Source: Parachlamydiaceae bacterium
GTDB lineage: Bacteria > Chlamydiota > Chlamydiia > Chlamydiales > Parachlamydiaceae
NCBI GenBank assembly: GCA_030679615.1
Contig: JAUXSJ010000067.1
Location: 1-7,325 of the forward strand
Length of the DNA stretch: 7,325 nt
Reading direction: 5' to 3'
Positions within the stretch are counted from its first letter, which is position 1; every line of letters starts with the position of its first letter. Under the pieces are notes generated by a model, which saw nothing but the letters and a program-made list of their open reading frames with translations, was not told where the DNA came from and did not search any database. This document shows positions 1-7,148 of this stretch, one piece after another. A program made the translations under genes and the position numbers.

Positions 1-610
1 AGAAAAATCCTGTTTTTTGTGATGTCGTTAAGTTTGCAGTAAAGAGCAATCCATTTTCGCGGAAAAATAAATTAGGATTCTCTATTCCAAATAAAAATTT
101 CTGCTCATCTTGCATTCCTTCTTCTTTTCTTGAAGGCGAAAGAGATTTTTCATAAATGGTATGTGGTCGAATATGACGATTTAACCAATCTATAATCCAA
201 GTTTTAAGACGGTCTATTCCCTTTGTGGAGCATTGCACAACTGCGGTTTGTTCATAAATATCAATGACTAGCCCTGGAATCCCATCCCCTTCACCATTAA
301 TTAAACGATAGGCTGTTGTTTGATCAGATTTCAGCCATTCCTTGCGTAATTTTAAAGCAGATTCTAGTCTTTTTTCTAAAGCTAAAAGAGGAGGAGTGTC
401 ATCAAAAGACAGCATTCTTCCGATAATGCCTGAACGACGATTGAAATAACCGCTTCCTAAAAATAAACCTGAGGAAGAAAATACATCTAAAAAATCTCCA
501 TCTTTAAATGAAGGTAAACTTTGAATAGCTCCGGAAAAAATCCAATGATGAAAATTACGAATTGCTTTTTCTTTTCCAGGTTTTAAAATGGCCGCATTAG
601 ATTTATTCAT
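1..610 (-). CDS. rlmI: RlmI-type 23S rRNA (cytosine-C5)-methyltransferase, N-terminal part, runs off left edge
   Basis: Conceptual translation of the minus strand from the ATG at 610-608 gives 203 open codons up to the window edge, so the gene is partial at its 3' end. The N-terminus looks like the PUA RNA-binding domain of the RlmI/YccW family: LKPGKEKAIRNFHHWIFSGA at residues 9-28, then a beta-rich segment to about residue 70. The family-typical stretch NGEGDGIPGLVIDIY (105-119) follows, then ENGLLF (185-190) and QKTGFF (198-203), which in relatives leads into LDQR and the SAM-binding Rossmann core; that core lies outside the window. Family members methylate a cytosine C5 in 23S rRNA (C1962 in E. 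coli) using SAM in the cytosol. The start is supported by an AAGAGAG purine stretch at 614-620 and by the 4-base ATGA overlap with the upstream gene, implying cotranscription and coupled translation. The exact target base is inferred from the family; paralogous cytosine or guanine rRNA methyltransferases are the alternative. Confidence 0.82.
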   Translation of the reverse strand, partial: MNKSNAAILKPGKEKAIRNFHHWIFSGAIQSLPSFKDGDFLDVFSSSGLFLGSGYFNRRSGIIGRMLSFDDTPPLLALEKRLESALKLRKEWLKSDQTTAYRLINGEGDGIPGLVIDIYEQTAVVQCSTKGIDRLKTWIIDWLNRHIRPHTIYEKSLSPSRKEEGMQDEQKFLFGIENPNLFFRENGLLFTANLTTSQKTGFF

Positions 611-1065
611 TTTCTCTCTTTTGATTCTTTACTTTCGCTGATTTTTTCAACTTTTTGTCCGACTTTAATTTTTTTTCGTTCTTTCAATTCCCTTAAACTT
701 TTTCCTAATTTTTTCATTTCTTCTGCTAAATGATTAATCATTGCAAAAACTGTCTGTCCAAAATTTCTTTGGGAAGGAAAACTCTGAGGAGTTGTATTAG
801 ATTTAAAAAGTGCGACAGCCTTAAGTGCCTCTTCTAAACTTTTATCCATTTTTTCTAGTATTTGACTCTTTCCAACTAACTCATTTAAATTGTTTTTTTC
901 AGCCATATGATTCAATTTGGCTAAATCATTTACCAATTGATTCACTTGTTTTTGAGGTAAGGGAATTTCTTGGTTTTTACTAACATTATTTAAAAAATTA
1001 GTTGTGGAATTTACATCTGAAATTAAACTATCTATTCTTTGCATTGATATTTTATCACTCGACAT
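607..1065 (-). CDS. Uncharacterised 152-aa helical, highly charged protein coupled to the rRNA methyltransferase gene
   Basis: I do not recognise this protein. It is 152 residues with no Cys, Trp or Tyr and almost no aromatic residues. It is predicted by eye to be mainly alpha-helical: heptad-like hydrophobic spacing at about residues 40-90 (for example LVNDLAKLNHMAEKNNLNEL) and 104-130, joined by a Ser/Pro/Gln-rich linker near 89-99. The last 30 residues are strongly basic and acidic by turns (ELKERKKIK through SKESKERK). There is no signal peptide or membrane segment, so it is probably cytosolic or a secreted/structural adaptor. The start is well supported by an AAGGAA Shine-Dalgarno at 1072-1077, six bases from ATG. 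The stop TGA overlaps the ATG of the downstream rRNA methyltransferase, and base composition matches its neighbours. A small coiled-coil partner, an RNA-binding accessory protein or a lineage-specific secreted protein are all possible; none is demonstrated. Confidence 0.75.
   Translation of the reverse strand: MSSDKISMQRIDSLISDVNSTTNFLNNVSKNQEIPLPQKQVNQLVNDLAKLNHMAEKNNLNELVGKSQILEKMDKSLEEALKAVALFKSNTTPQSFPSQRNFGQTVFAMINHLAEEMKKLGKSLRELKERKKIKVGQKVEKISESKESKERK
614..620 (-). promoter_or_regulatory. Ribosome-binding site of the rRNA methyltransferase, inside the preceding gene
   Basis: Read on the minus strand, the purine-rich AAGAGAG lies three bases before the ATG at 610. It falls within the last codons of the 152-aa gene. 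With the overlapping stop and start (ATGA), this fits re-initiation by ribosomes finishing the upstream frame. It is a weak match to GGAGG, so coupling may matter for expression. Confidence 0.5.
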
Positions 1066-1071
1066 TTATTT

Positions 1072-1077
1072 TTCCTT
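1072..1077 (-). promoter_or_regulatory. Ribosome-binding site of the 152-aa hypothetical gene
   Basis: On the minus strand the sequence AAGGAA sits six bases upstream of the ATG at 1065. It is one of the clearer Shine-Dalgarno matches in the window and fixes the start of the hypothetical protein. Confidence 0.6.
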
Positions 1078-1107
1078 TAAACAGTATATATTTTTTCTTT
1101 ATTAAAA

Positions 1108-1136
1108 TCTCTATCAATATACAAAATAAAAGTCAA
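1108..1136 (-). promoter_or_regulatory. Possible promoter for the hypothetical/rRNA methyltransferase pair
   Basis: On the minus strand, TTGACT (1131-1136) is followed after 17 bases by TAGAGA (1108-1113). The -35 match is good and the -10 match weak (3 of 6). Transcription would start near 1101 and give a leader of about 35 bases ending at the AAGGAA site. A TATACT closer to the gene (1083-1088) is a better -10 but has no well-spaced -35. The assignment is tentative. Confidence 0.3.
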
Positions 1137-1162
1137 AAAATTATCTAATTAAGAATGTTTTC

Positions 1163-1191
1163 TTGACAATATGAACAAAAGCGAAGAAAAT
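1163..1191 (+). promoter_or_regulatory. Possible sigma70-type promoter of the class I methyltransferase gene
   Basis: A perfect TTGACA -35 box (1163-1168) is followed after 17 bases by GAAAAT (1186-1191), a 4 of 6 match to the -10 consensus. The predicted start near 1198 leaves a leader of about 20 bases containing AAGG (1211-1214), which serves as the ribosome-binding site six bases before the ATG at 1221. The region 1066-1220 is otherwise AT-rich and non-coding, serving both divergent units. Confidence 0.45.
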
Positions 1192-1220
1192 TACAGCTCT
1201 TTATTGATTCAAGGTTTTAT

Positions 1221-1994
1221 ATGACAAAACAATCCTCCTCTCGAACCTCCTGGCAAAAAGTTGGAAAATGGTATAATGACGTTGTTGGTGAACACGGTCA
1301 TTACTACCATCAAACTTTAATTTTACCTAATGTATTGAAACTTCTTAAGTTTTCAAAAAATGAAAAGTATTCATTATTAGATTTAGCATGCGGTCAAGGA
1401 GTATTAAGTCGATCTATTCCTGAAAATGTTTCTTATGTAGGAATTGATGCGTCTCAAGATTTAATTAAAAATGCAAAAGGCTATGCTTATTCCGATAGAA
1501 TTCAGTTTGTTCAAGCAGATGTAACTGCAAAATTACCTCTTCAATCGAAAAATTTTACACACGCCACTCTAATCCTAGCTTTACAAAACATCGAGCACCC
1601 TGATGCACTTTTTAAAAATGTGACTCAACATTTAGTTCAAGGCGCGCCTTTTATCATTGTATTGAATCATCCGTGCTTTAGAATTCCTCGACAATCTTCT
1701 TGGGGAGTAGATGCAGAACAAAAAATACAATATCGACGCATTAATCAATATATGTCTTCATTAAAAATTCCTATTCAAGCTCACCCTGGAAAAGGAAGTA
1801 AGTCGGCTCAAACTTGGTCGTTTCATCATCCTCTTTCTTCTTATACATTGTGGCTTAGTCAGGCTGGTTTTGCAATCGATCGTATTGAAGAGTGGTGTTC
1901 GAATAAAACAAGTGAAGGTAGTGCTGCCAAAATGGAAAACAGAAGTCGGGAAGAAATCCCGTTATTTATGACAATAGTCGCACGTAAAATTTAG
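1221..1994 (+). CDS. Class I SAM-dependent methyltransferase, substrate unknown
   Basis: This 257-aa cytosolic protein has a clear class I Rossmann methyltransferase core. Motif I is LLDLACGQG (52-60), binding the SAM methionine part. Motif II is GIDAS (74-78), with the acidic residue for the ribose hydroxyls. QADV (98-101) contacts the adenine, and a NIEHPDALF segment (123-131) sits after strand 4. The C-terminal third is distinctive and probably forms a substrate lid: NHPCFRIPRQSSWG (149-162), an aromatic/His cluster WSFHHPLSSYTLWL (199-212) and the end PLFMTIVARKI typical of the last strands of the fold. It resembles the UbiE/methyltransferase-11 group, but no feature identifies the substrate, which could be a small molecule, lipid or quinone. 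It is monocistronic: a divergent neighbour lies upstream and leuS converges downstream. The start is supported by AAGG at 1211-1214. Fold assignment is secure; function is open. Confidence 0.88.
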   Translation: MTKQSSSRTSWQKVGKWYNDVVGEHGHYYHQTLILPNVLKLLKFSKNEKYSLLDLACGQGVLSRSIPENVSYVGIDASQDLIKNAKGYAYSDRIQFVQADVTAKLPLQSKNFTHATLILALQNIEHPDALFKNVTQHLVQGAPFIIVLNHPCFRIPRQSSWGVDAEQKIQYRRINQYMSSLKIPIQAHPGKGSKSAQTWSFHHPLSSYTLWLSQAGFAIDRIEEWCSNKTSEGSAAKMENRSREEIPLFMTIVARKI

Positions 1995-2023
1995 CCATTT
2001 AGTCTTTATGAGACAGACATGCT

Positions 2024-2154
2024 TGCTATTTGACACAAAACGACGCTCATATAAGACCCTTTCTAGCTACATCTCCACGCTTCGACAAGTCGAAACGCGG
2101 AGATATAGCTAGAAAGGGTCTTATATGAGGCGTGCTATTAATTACAAAACGATG
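2024..2154. repeat. Imperfect 22-base direct repeat flanking the hairpin
   Basis: The 22 bases at 2024-2045 (TGCTATT, four different bases, ACAAAACGA, C, G) match those at 2133-2154 (TGCTATT, four different bases, ACAAAACGA, T, G) at 17 positions with no gap. The two copies lie directly on either side of the long palindrome. The right copy covers the last codons and stop of leuS. This layout is expected if the palindrome inserted with target duplication, or if a segment holding the gene end was duplicated around it. The repeat is visible in the sequence; the origin is inference. Confidence 0.6.
2043..2133 (-). terminator. Very long hairpin between convergent genes, probable leuS terminator (possibly a palindromic repeat element)
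   Basis: Bases 2046-2086 pair with 2089-2129, giving 41 positions of which 38 are Watson-Crick. After one bulged base (2130), three more pairs form (2043-2045 with 2131-2133). The outer 24 pairs are perfect. The three exceptions (2070/2105, 2077/2098, 2080/2095) are A-C mismatches in plus-strand RNA but G-U pairs in minus-strand RNA. The stem is therefore unbroken in the leuS transcript. On that strand it is followed two bases later by TTTTGTGT (2033-2040), a modest U-tract; no U-tract follows on the plus strand. It starts only nine bases past the leuS stop. At over 40 bp it is much longer than a usual intrinsic terminator, so a dispersed palindromic element recruited as terminator is plausible. 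It may also stop transcripts of the methyltransferase from the other side. Confidence 0.65.
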
Positions 2155-4676
2155 TTTAGTAATTTATTGGGAACGAAAATCACTTTTTTAATTTCTTTAT
2201 CTCCAACAAATGCGGAAATATTAGAATGTTCCTTTGCCGCTTTCAAAACAACTTCCTGTGATTGATCTTTAGGCAAATCAAATCGTCCTCGTAATTTTCC
2301 ATTTACTTGTACTACATATGTGATGACGTCGTCTTGCAAATACTTGTCAATTGCAGTGGGATAAGAAGAAAATGACAAAGGAGTTTTTTCCTTTAAATGT
2401 TCCCAAACCTCTTCAGCCAAATGAGGGGCAAATGGAGCTAAGCATTGAGTCGCCATTTTGATCACTTCGCGTGGATATTGAGGTAATTTAGTAAAGTCAT
2501 TCATGAATTCCATCATCTTAGCAATCGCAGTATTAAATTGCATATCTTCTAAATCTTCTTCTACTCCTTTCACTAATCGATGACCCAATTTTAAGGCTTC
2601 CTCAGACACATCATCGGTTAATTTTTCAGAAAACGCCATTTCATAAAATCGATTTAGAAATCGACGACAACCCGAAACAGCGTCCGAATTCCATACCTTT
2701 TCTTTGTCTAAAGGTCCCATAAACATTTCATAAAGACGAAGTGCATCTGCTCCATATTCTTGTATAATTTCATCCGGAGATACGCCATTCAATTTAGATT
2801 TTGACATTTTGTCAATTTGACTAATGAGTTTTTCACCAGTTCTTTTATCGAAATACTGTCCATTTTTTTCTTCAGTGTGTTCAGGCTCAATATAAGCATG
2901 CTTCTCGTTTTGATACGATCTAGCAACAACTAATCCCTGATTTCTAAGTCTTTGGAATGGTTCTTTTGTATGAACCAATCCGCAATCGTATAGGACTTTA
3001 TGCCAAAACCTTGCATATAGAAGATGTAAAACAGCATGTTCAACTCCCCCAACATATAAATCGACTGGAAGCCAATACTTTTCAGTTTCTGGACTCCAAG
3101 CTTGATCAGTGTTTAAAGGATCGCAAAATCTAAGGTAATACCAACATGATCCTGCCCATTGAGGCATAATATTTGTTTCTCTTTGTGCTTTTTTGCCTGT
3201 GACAGGATCAATAATATTTACCCAATCTGTCACTTGAGCTAATGGACTTTGACCATCTGCAGTAGGTTTATAATTTTCGACATCTGGCGGACAAAGAGGA
3301 AGTTCATCCTCTGCTAAAACTCTAATTGTTCCATCGTCAAATTTTAACAATGGAAAAGGTTCGCCCCAATAACGTTGTCTAGAAAACAACCAATCACGCA
3401 GCTTATAATTCGTTGTTGCTTTACCCTGCTGATGTGCGATTAACCATTCGGTAACCTTTTTTTTCGCTGATTCAATATTTAGTCCATTGATATCTAGATC
3501 GGCATGAGAACTATTAATAATCACTCCCTCACCAGATAAACAAATTTTTCCTTTTAAAGCTTCTTGTCGAATTGAATCTGGTTGGTCAATAGGATCATAA
3601 ACAGAAACAATCGGAAGAGAAAAAACAGTAGCAAACTCAAAATCTCTAGGATCATGAGCAGGCACAGCCATCACTGAACCTGTTCCATAATTCATCAGTA
3701 CATAATCTGCAATCCAAATAGGAATTTTTTCTTCAGTCACTGGATTGATTGCATAAGCACCTGTGAATACACCTGTTTTTGTTGTACTTAATTCAGTTCG
3801 ATCAAGATCACTTTTGCCGGAAGCTGCAACTTTATATTGCTTAACTGATTGCTGTTGATCAGGTGTTGTAATTTGGTCAATTAAAGGATGTTCAGGCGCA
3901 AGAACAATATAAGTAACTCCAAATAGTGTATCAGGTCGCGTAGTGAAAACAGTAATCAGACTTCCTGTTTTCTCTTCTTTAAAATTAACATTTACACCTT
4001 CACTTCTTCCAATCCAATTAATTTGTAGTTTTTTTAGACTTTCCGGCCAGTCGATGGAATCTAAATCTTCAAGCAAGCGATCTGCATAGGCAGTTATTTT
4101 TAAGACCCATTGACGTAAAGGTCTTCGCTCAATCGGATAACCCCCATCCTTAGCGCGTCCATTTTCAATTTCCTCATTGGCTAATACGGTTCCCAAAGCA
4201 GGACAAAAATTAACTGCAATTTCTGCTTCATAGGCCAAGCCTTTTTCAAATAATTTTGTGAAAATCCATTGAGTCCATTTATAGTATGAAGAATCACTTG
4301 TTGCAATTTCTCTATCCCAATCATAACTTAATCCGAGTGATTGCAATTGACGACGGTAGTTATCAATATTTTGACGAGTTGATATGGCAGGATGAGTACC
4401 CGTTCTAATTGCATACTGTTCAGCTGGAAGACCAAAACTATCCCATCCCATGGGATGAAGGACATTAAATCCTTTTGCTCTTTTATATCTTGCTAGAATA
4501 TCTGTCGCGGTATAGCCAACCACATGACCAACATGCAAACCTGCACCTGAAGGATAAGGAAACATATCCAAAACATAATATTTTGGTTTATTGCTTACAT
4601 TTTCCGCTTTGAAAGTTTTTTGTTCTTTCCAATGTTTTTGCCATTTTGTTTCAATTTTTTGATGATCGTATTTCAT
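2142..4676 (-). CDS. leuS: Leucyl-tRNA synthetase
   Basis: This 844-aa class Ia synthetase charges tRNA-Leu with leucine using ATP in the cytosol. The order of domains is complete. The catalytic core has the HIGH motif as HVGH (48-51, within PYPSGAGLHVGHVVGY) and HPMGWDSFGLPAE (74-86). The CP1 editing domain spans about 225-415, with the threonine-rich TTRPDT (245-250) and GTGSVMAVPAHDPRDFEFA (331-349), where Asp342 should anchor the amino group of mischarged substrate. LRDWLFSRQRYWGEP (426-440) follows, then the leucine-specific insertion (about 585-620), KMSKS (623-627), the anticodon-binding helical domain, and a C-terminal domain with VNGKLRGRF (791-799). The ZN-1 region keeps only one cysteine (Cys158 in FCPALGTVLANEE), as in Bacillus-type LeuRS, so it probably binds no zinc there. 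The start ATG follows AGGG at 4681-4684. The editing site appears intact. It is divergent from rnr and ends just before a long hairpin. Confidence 0.98.
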   Translation of the reverse strand: MKYDHQKIETKWQKHWKEQKTFKAENVSNKPKYYVLDMFPYPSGAGLHVGHVVGYTATDILARYKRAKGFNVLHPMGWDSFGLPAEQYAIRTGTHPAISTRQNIDNYRRQLQSLGLSYDWDREIATSDSSYYKWTQWIFTKLFEKGLAYEAEIAVNFCPALGTVLANEEIENGRAKDGGYPIERRPLRQWVLKITAYADRLLEDLDSIDWPESLKKLQINWIGRSEGVNVNFKEEKTGSLITVFTTRPDTLFGVTYIVLAPEHPLIDQITTPDQQQSVKQYKVAASGKSDLDRTELSTTKTGVFTGAYAINPVTEEKIPIWIADYVLMNYGTGSVMAVPAHDPRDFEFATVFSLPIVSVYDPIDQPDSIRQEALKGKICLSGEGVIINSSHADLDINGLNIESAKKKVTEWLIAHQQGKATTNYKLRDWLFSRQRYWGEPFPLLKFDDGTIRVLAEDELPLCPPDVENYKPTADGQSPLAQVTDWVNIIDPVTGKKAQRETNIMPQWAGSCWYYLRFCDPLNTDQAWSPETEKYWLPVDLYVGGVEHAVLHLLYARFWHKVLYDCGLVHTKEPFQRLRNQGLVVARSYQNEKHAYIEPEHTEEKNGQYFDKRTGEKLISQIDKMSKSKLNGVSPDEIIQEYGADALRLYEMFMGPLDKEKVWNSDAVSGCRRFLNRFYEMAFSEKLTDDVSEEALKLGHRLVKGVEEDLEDMQFNTAIAKMMEFMNDFTKLPQYPREVIKMATQCLAPFAPHLAEEVWEHLKEKTPLSFSSYPTAIDKYLQDDVITYVVQVNGKLRGRFDLPKDQSQEVVLKAAKEHSNISAFVGDKEIKKVIFVPNKLLNIVL

Positions 4677-4680
4677 CTTT

Positions 4681-4684
4681 CCCT
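4681..4684 (-). promoter_or_regulatory. Ribosome-binding site of leuS
   Basis: On the minus strand AGGG (within TAGGGAAAG) lies four bases upstream of the leuS ATG at 4676. It supports that start, as does the family-typical N-terminus (MKYDHQKIETKWQKHW). I found no convincing leuS promoter: TTGATT followed at 18 bases by TAACAT is the best pair seen on this strand, and it is weak. Confidence 0.5.
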
Positions 4685-4687
4685 ATT

Positions 4688-4715
4688 TTGTTAGTCATTT
4701 AATCAGTTACATAAT
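4688..4715 (+). promoter_or_regulatory. Possible sigma70-type promoter for rnr
   Basis: TTGTTA (4688-4693) is followed after 16 bases by CATAAT (4710-4715), 4 of 6 and 5 of 6 matches respectively. Transcription would start near 4722, giving a leader of about 75 bases to the rnr ATG. A second weaker pair, TTGTCC (4754-4759) with AGTAAT (4777-4782), would give an almost leaderless transcript. That would fit the lack of a clear Shine-Dalgarno, so either could be used. Confidence 0.35.
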
Positions 4716-4796
4716 GTACTAGCTTAGATAAAAAGTGTATGTTAAACTAAGGGTTGTCCTAAAATCAATTTATTTAAGTAATGATCATTAGATTCT

Positions 4797-7148
4797 ATGG
4801 TAGAGAGCAGCAAAAAGTCAAAAAAAAAGCAACCAATCCTTCGTTCTACAAAGGATGAAAAACTTTTTCAAAATTTATTAAAATCAACTGAACAGTTTAT
4901 TAGTGGAAAAAGTTATCAACCTTTAACAAAAGAACAACTTTCTCAACGTTTAAGTTTACATCCACAACATGAAGAAATTTTTATTGAAGTATTGAATCAC
5001 TTAATTCATCAAGGTCAAATTATTTGTGAACAAGAACGTTATGCTTGGAAACAAAATTTAGATGACATCACAAAAGGAATTATTCGCGTACATCCCCGTG
5101 GTTTTGGTTTTGTACAATCTGAAAATCGAACTTTATATCCTGAAGATATCTTTATCCCAAAACCTTTCACAAAAAATGCTGTCGATGGAGATATTGTTGA
5201 AGTTTTAATTAATAAGGATTCTGTCTCGGAAAAAGGTCCAGAAGGAAAGGTTCTTGCAGTTTTAACAAGGGCTCGCACGCATTTAGCAGGAATTATACAA
5301 ACAGTAGATCGTTTTGGTCATTTAATCGTTTATGTGCCTTTACTAGGAGCTCAACAAAGGGTCATTGTTGAATCTACCGATGAAATGAAACTAAAAATTG
5401 GCGATAGAATCGTCATGGAAATTTTAGATTGGGGCACTAAAGAAACAGAGACTCTTTGTAAATATTCGCACTACTTAGGCCACATTTCTGATCCTTCATG
5501 CGATATTTATGCCGCGATTGAAGAATATGAAATTCGAAGTGACTTTCCTGCTAAAGTGATTCAAGAAGCTGAAGATTTAGGAAAAACCGTTTCAATTAAA
5601 GAGATTAAACTTAGAGAAGACGTTCGAAATTTAGTGACTGTCACAATTGATCCAGACACCGCGAAAGATTTTGATGATGCGATTTCTTTAAGTAAAGATG
5701 AAAATGGTATTTATCATTTAGGTGTTCACATTGCAGATGTATCTCATTATGTTCGAGCAGGTAGCGCTCTTGATGATGAAGCCAGTCTTAGATGTAATTC
5801 GACCTATTTCCCTAGAGTCTGCGTTCCTATGCTTCCTGGTGCGTTATCTGAAAATTTATGTAGCCTTAAGCCTAATGTAAATCGCTTAACTGTTTCTGTT
5901 TTCATGGAATTTGATCCTAATGGTAATATGATCAGTCATCGCATTGCTAAAACAGTGATTAAAAGTTCAAAAAGATTTACTTACAAAGAAGCTAAAAGTG
6001 TTTTGGATGGCAAAAAAACTAGCATTCATTTGCCTTTATTAAATTTAATGGTTGAATTATGCAGACTTCTTAAGCAAAAAAGATATGAACGTGGAAGTAT
6101 AGAATTTTCTTTACCTGAATTAGTTGTGCTCATCGACGATAATGGAAAACCTTATGAAACAGAAACGATTACTTATGACATTACGCATCAGATGATCGAA
6201 GAATTTATGCTCAAAGCCAATGAAACCGTGGCTTGGGATCTTTCTGAGAAAGGAAAAAATCTTACCTATCGTATTCACGATGTGCCTGCTGAAGAAAATT
6301 TACGTGATTTTTCAATGCTTGCAGCGGCGTTTGGATTTAAAGTGAGAGACTACCCGACTCCTCAAGATTTGCAAAAATTGTTCGAAGAAGCAGGTGAAAC
6401 ACCTTATTCTAATTATTTAGCTTCTAGTTATATTAGAAGAATGAGATTAGCGAGTTATTCCCCTGAAAATATCGGACATTATGGTTTAAGTCTGACACAT
6501 TACTGCCATTTCACAAGCCCTATTCGTCGATACGTCGATTTAGTGGTTCATCGCATTCTATTCGGTGATAGTGACGATTTTAGTGAATTGCAACGCATTG
6601 CATCTGTCTGTTCAGATCAAGAACGCATTAGCGCTAAAGCTGAGTCTAGTGTATTGAATTTAAAAAAGTTAAGACTACTGAATGAAAGATATGAACAAGA
6701 TCCTTTTAAAGAGTATGAAGCAGTCATTACAAAAGTTAAAGCATTTGGACTTTACTTCGAGATCATCGATCTTTTACTTGAAGGCTTTATTCATATTTCC
6801 GAGTTAGGAGATGATTACTTTGTTTTTGAAGAAGACCAAATGAGATTAAGAGGAGTAGATCGAGGTAATGTATTTTCACCTGGAAATCGAATTACAGTGA
6901 TGCTTAGAGATGTTAATTTCATTACTCAAACTACGAACTGGACAATCATTGAAAATTTACAGTCGGAATTAACACCTAAAAAAAGAAATAAGAATCAAAA
7001 GATTTCATCCAAACGTACTCCTTTTCCTTCTGGACGAAAATTAAATTCAAAAAAAACAAAGGAAAAGTCTTCTTTTAAATCGGCCAAAAAGAATGTGGGT
7101 TCGAAATCTAGTTCAAAGAAAATGCATTCAAATAAAAAGAAAAAATAA
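4797..7148 (+). CDS. rnr: Ribonuclease R (3'-5' exoribonuclease, RNB family)
   Basis: This 783-aa enzyme degrades structured RNA (rRNA, mRNA, tRNA fragments) from the 3' end, releasing nucleoside monophosphates. Domains in order: a winged-helix segment (about 20-85); two cold-shock RNA-binding domains (first with GIIRVHPRGFGFVQSE, 94-109; second about 160-230); and the RNB catalytic domain (about 275-590). The RNB metal-binding aspartates lie in TIDPDTAKDFDDAISL (Asp285, 291, 293, 294), Tyr337 is in STYFPRVCVPMLPGALS, and TSPIRRYVDLVVHR spans 573-586. An S1 domain (about 636-720) follows, then a Lys/Ser/Arg-rich tail of about 60 residues (724-783). The tail and helix-turn-helix distinguish RNase R from RNase II; the tail should help unwind duplexes. 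All catalytic residues are present. No good Shine-Dalgarno precedes the ATG. It is still the only plausible start: an in-frame TGA lies at 4782-4784 and the next Met is residue 197, inside the second cold-shock domain. The gene is monocistronic here and divergent from leuS. Confidence 0.96.
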   Translation: MVESSKKSKKKQPILRSTKDEKLFQNLLKSTEQFISGKSYQPLTKEQLSQRLSLHPQHEEIFIEVLNHLIHQGQIICEQERYAWKQNLDDITKGIIRVHPRGFGFVQSENRTLYPEDIFIPKPFTKNAVDGDIVEVLINKDSVSEKGPEGKVLAVLTRARTHLAGIIQTVDRFGHLIVYVPLLGAQQRVIVESTDEMKLKIGDRIVMEILDWGTKETETLCKYSHYLGHISDPSCDIYAAIEEYEIRSDFPAKVIQEAEDLGKTVSIKEIKLREDVRNLVTVTIDPDTAKDFDDAISLSKDENGIYHLGVHIADVSHYVRAGSALDDEASLRCNSTYFPRVCVPMLPGALSENLCSLKPNVNRLTVSVFMEFDPNGNMISHRIAKTVIKSSKRFTYKEAKSVLDGKKTSIHLPLLNLMVELCRLLKQKRYERGSIEFSLPELVVLIDDNGKPYETETITYDITHQMIEEFMLKANETVAWDLSEKGKNLTYRIHDVPAEENLRDFSMLAAAFGFKVRDYPTPQDLQKLFEEAGETPYSNYLASSYIRRMRLASYSPENIGHYGLSLTHYCHFTSPIRRYVDLVVHRILFGDSDDFSELQRIASVCSDQERISAKAESSVLNLKKLRLLNERYEQDPFKEYEAVITKVKAFGLYFEIIDLLLEGFIHISELGDDYFVFEEDQMRLRGVDRGNVFSPGNRITVMLRDVNFITQTTNWTIIENLQSELTPKKRNKNQKISSKRTPFPSGRKLNSKKTKEKSSFKSAKKNVGSKSSSKKMHSNKKKK

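Noticed and set aside
1171..1224. 17-codon frame ending in an ATGA overlap with the methyltransferase start, resembling a leader peptide
   Set aside because: No Shine-Dalgarno precedes its ATG, and the best promoter would start transcription near 1198, downstream of that ATG. An ATGA overlap with so short a frame is easily due to chance.
2142..4676. Loss of zinc-binding cysteines in LeuRS as a sign of a defective enzyme
   Set aside because: Bacillus-type LeuRS enzymes lack these cysteines and are active; all catalytic and editing motifs are intact here.
5039..5278. 79-codon open frame on the minus strand inside rnr
   Set aside because: It lies wholly within the conserved first cold-shock domain region of RNase R, has no recognisable protein features and no ribosome-binding site; it is a shadow of the real gene.
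6966..7145. Lys/Ser-rich low-complexity end of rnr as a frameshift or a separate gene
   Set aside because: A basic, disordered C-terminal tail after the S1 domain is normal for RNase R, and the frame runs through without a break.
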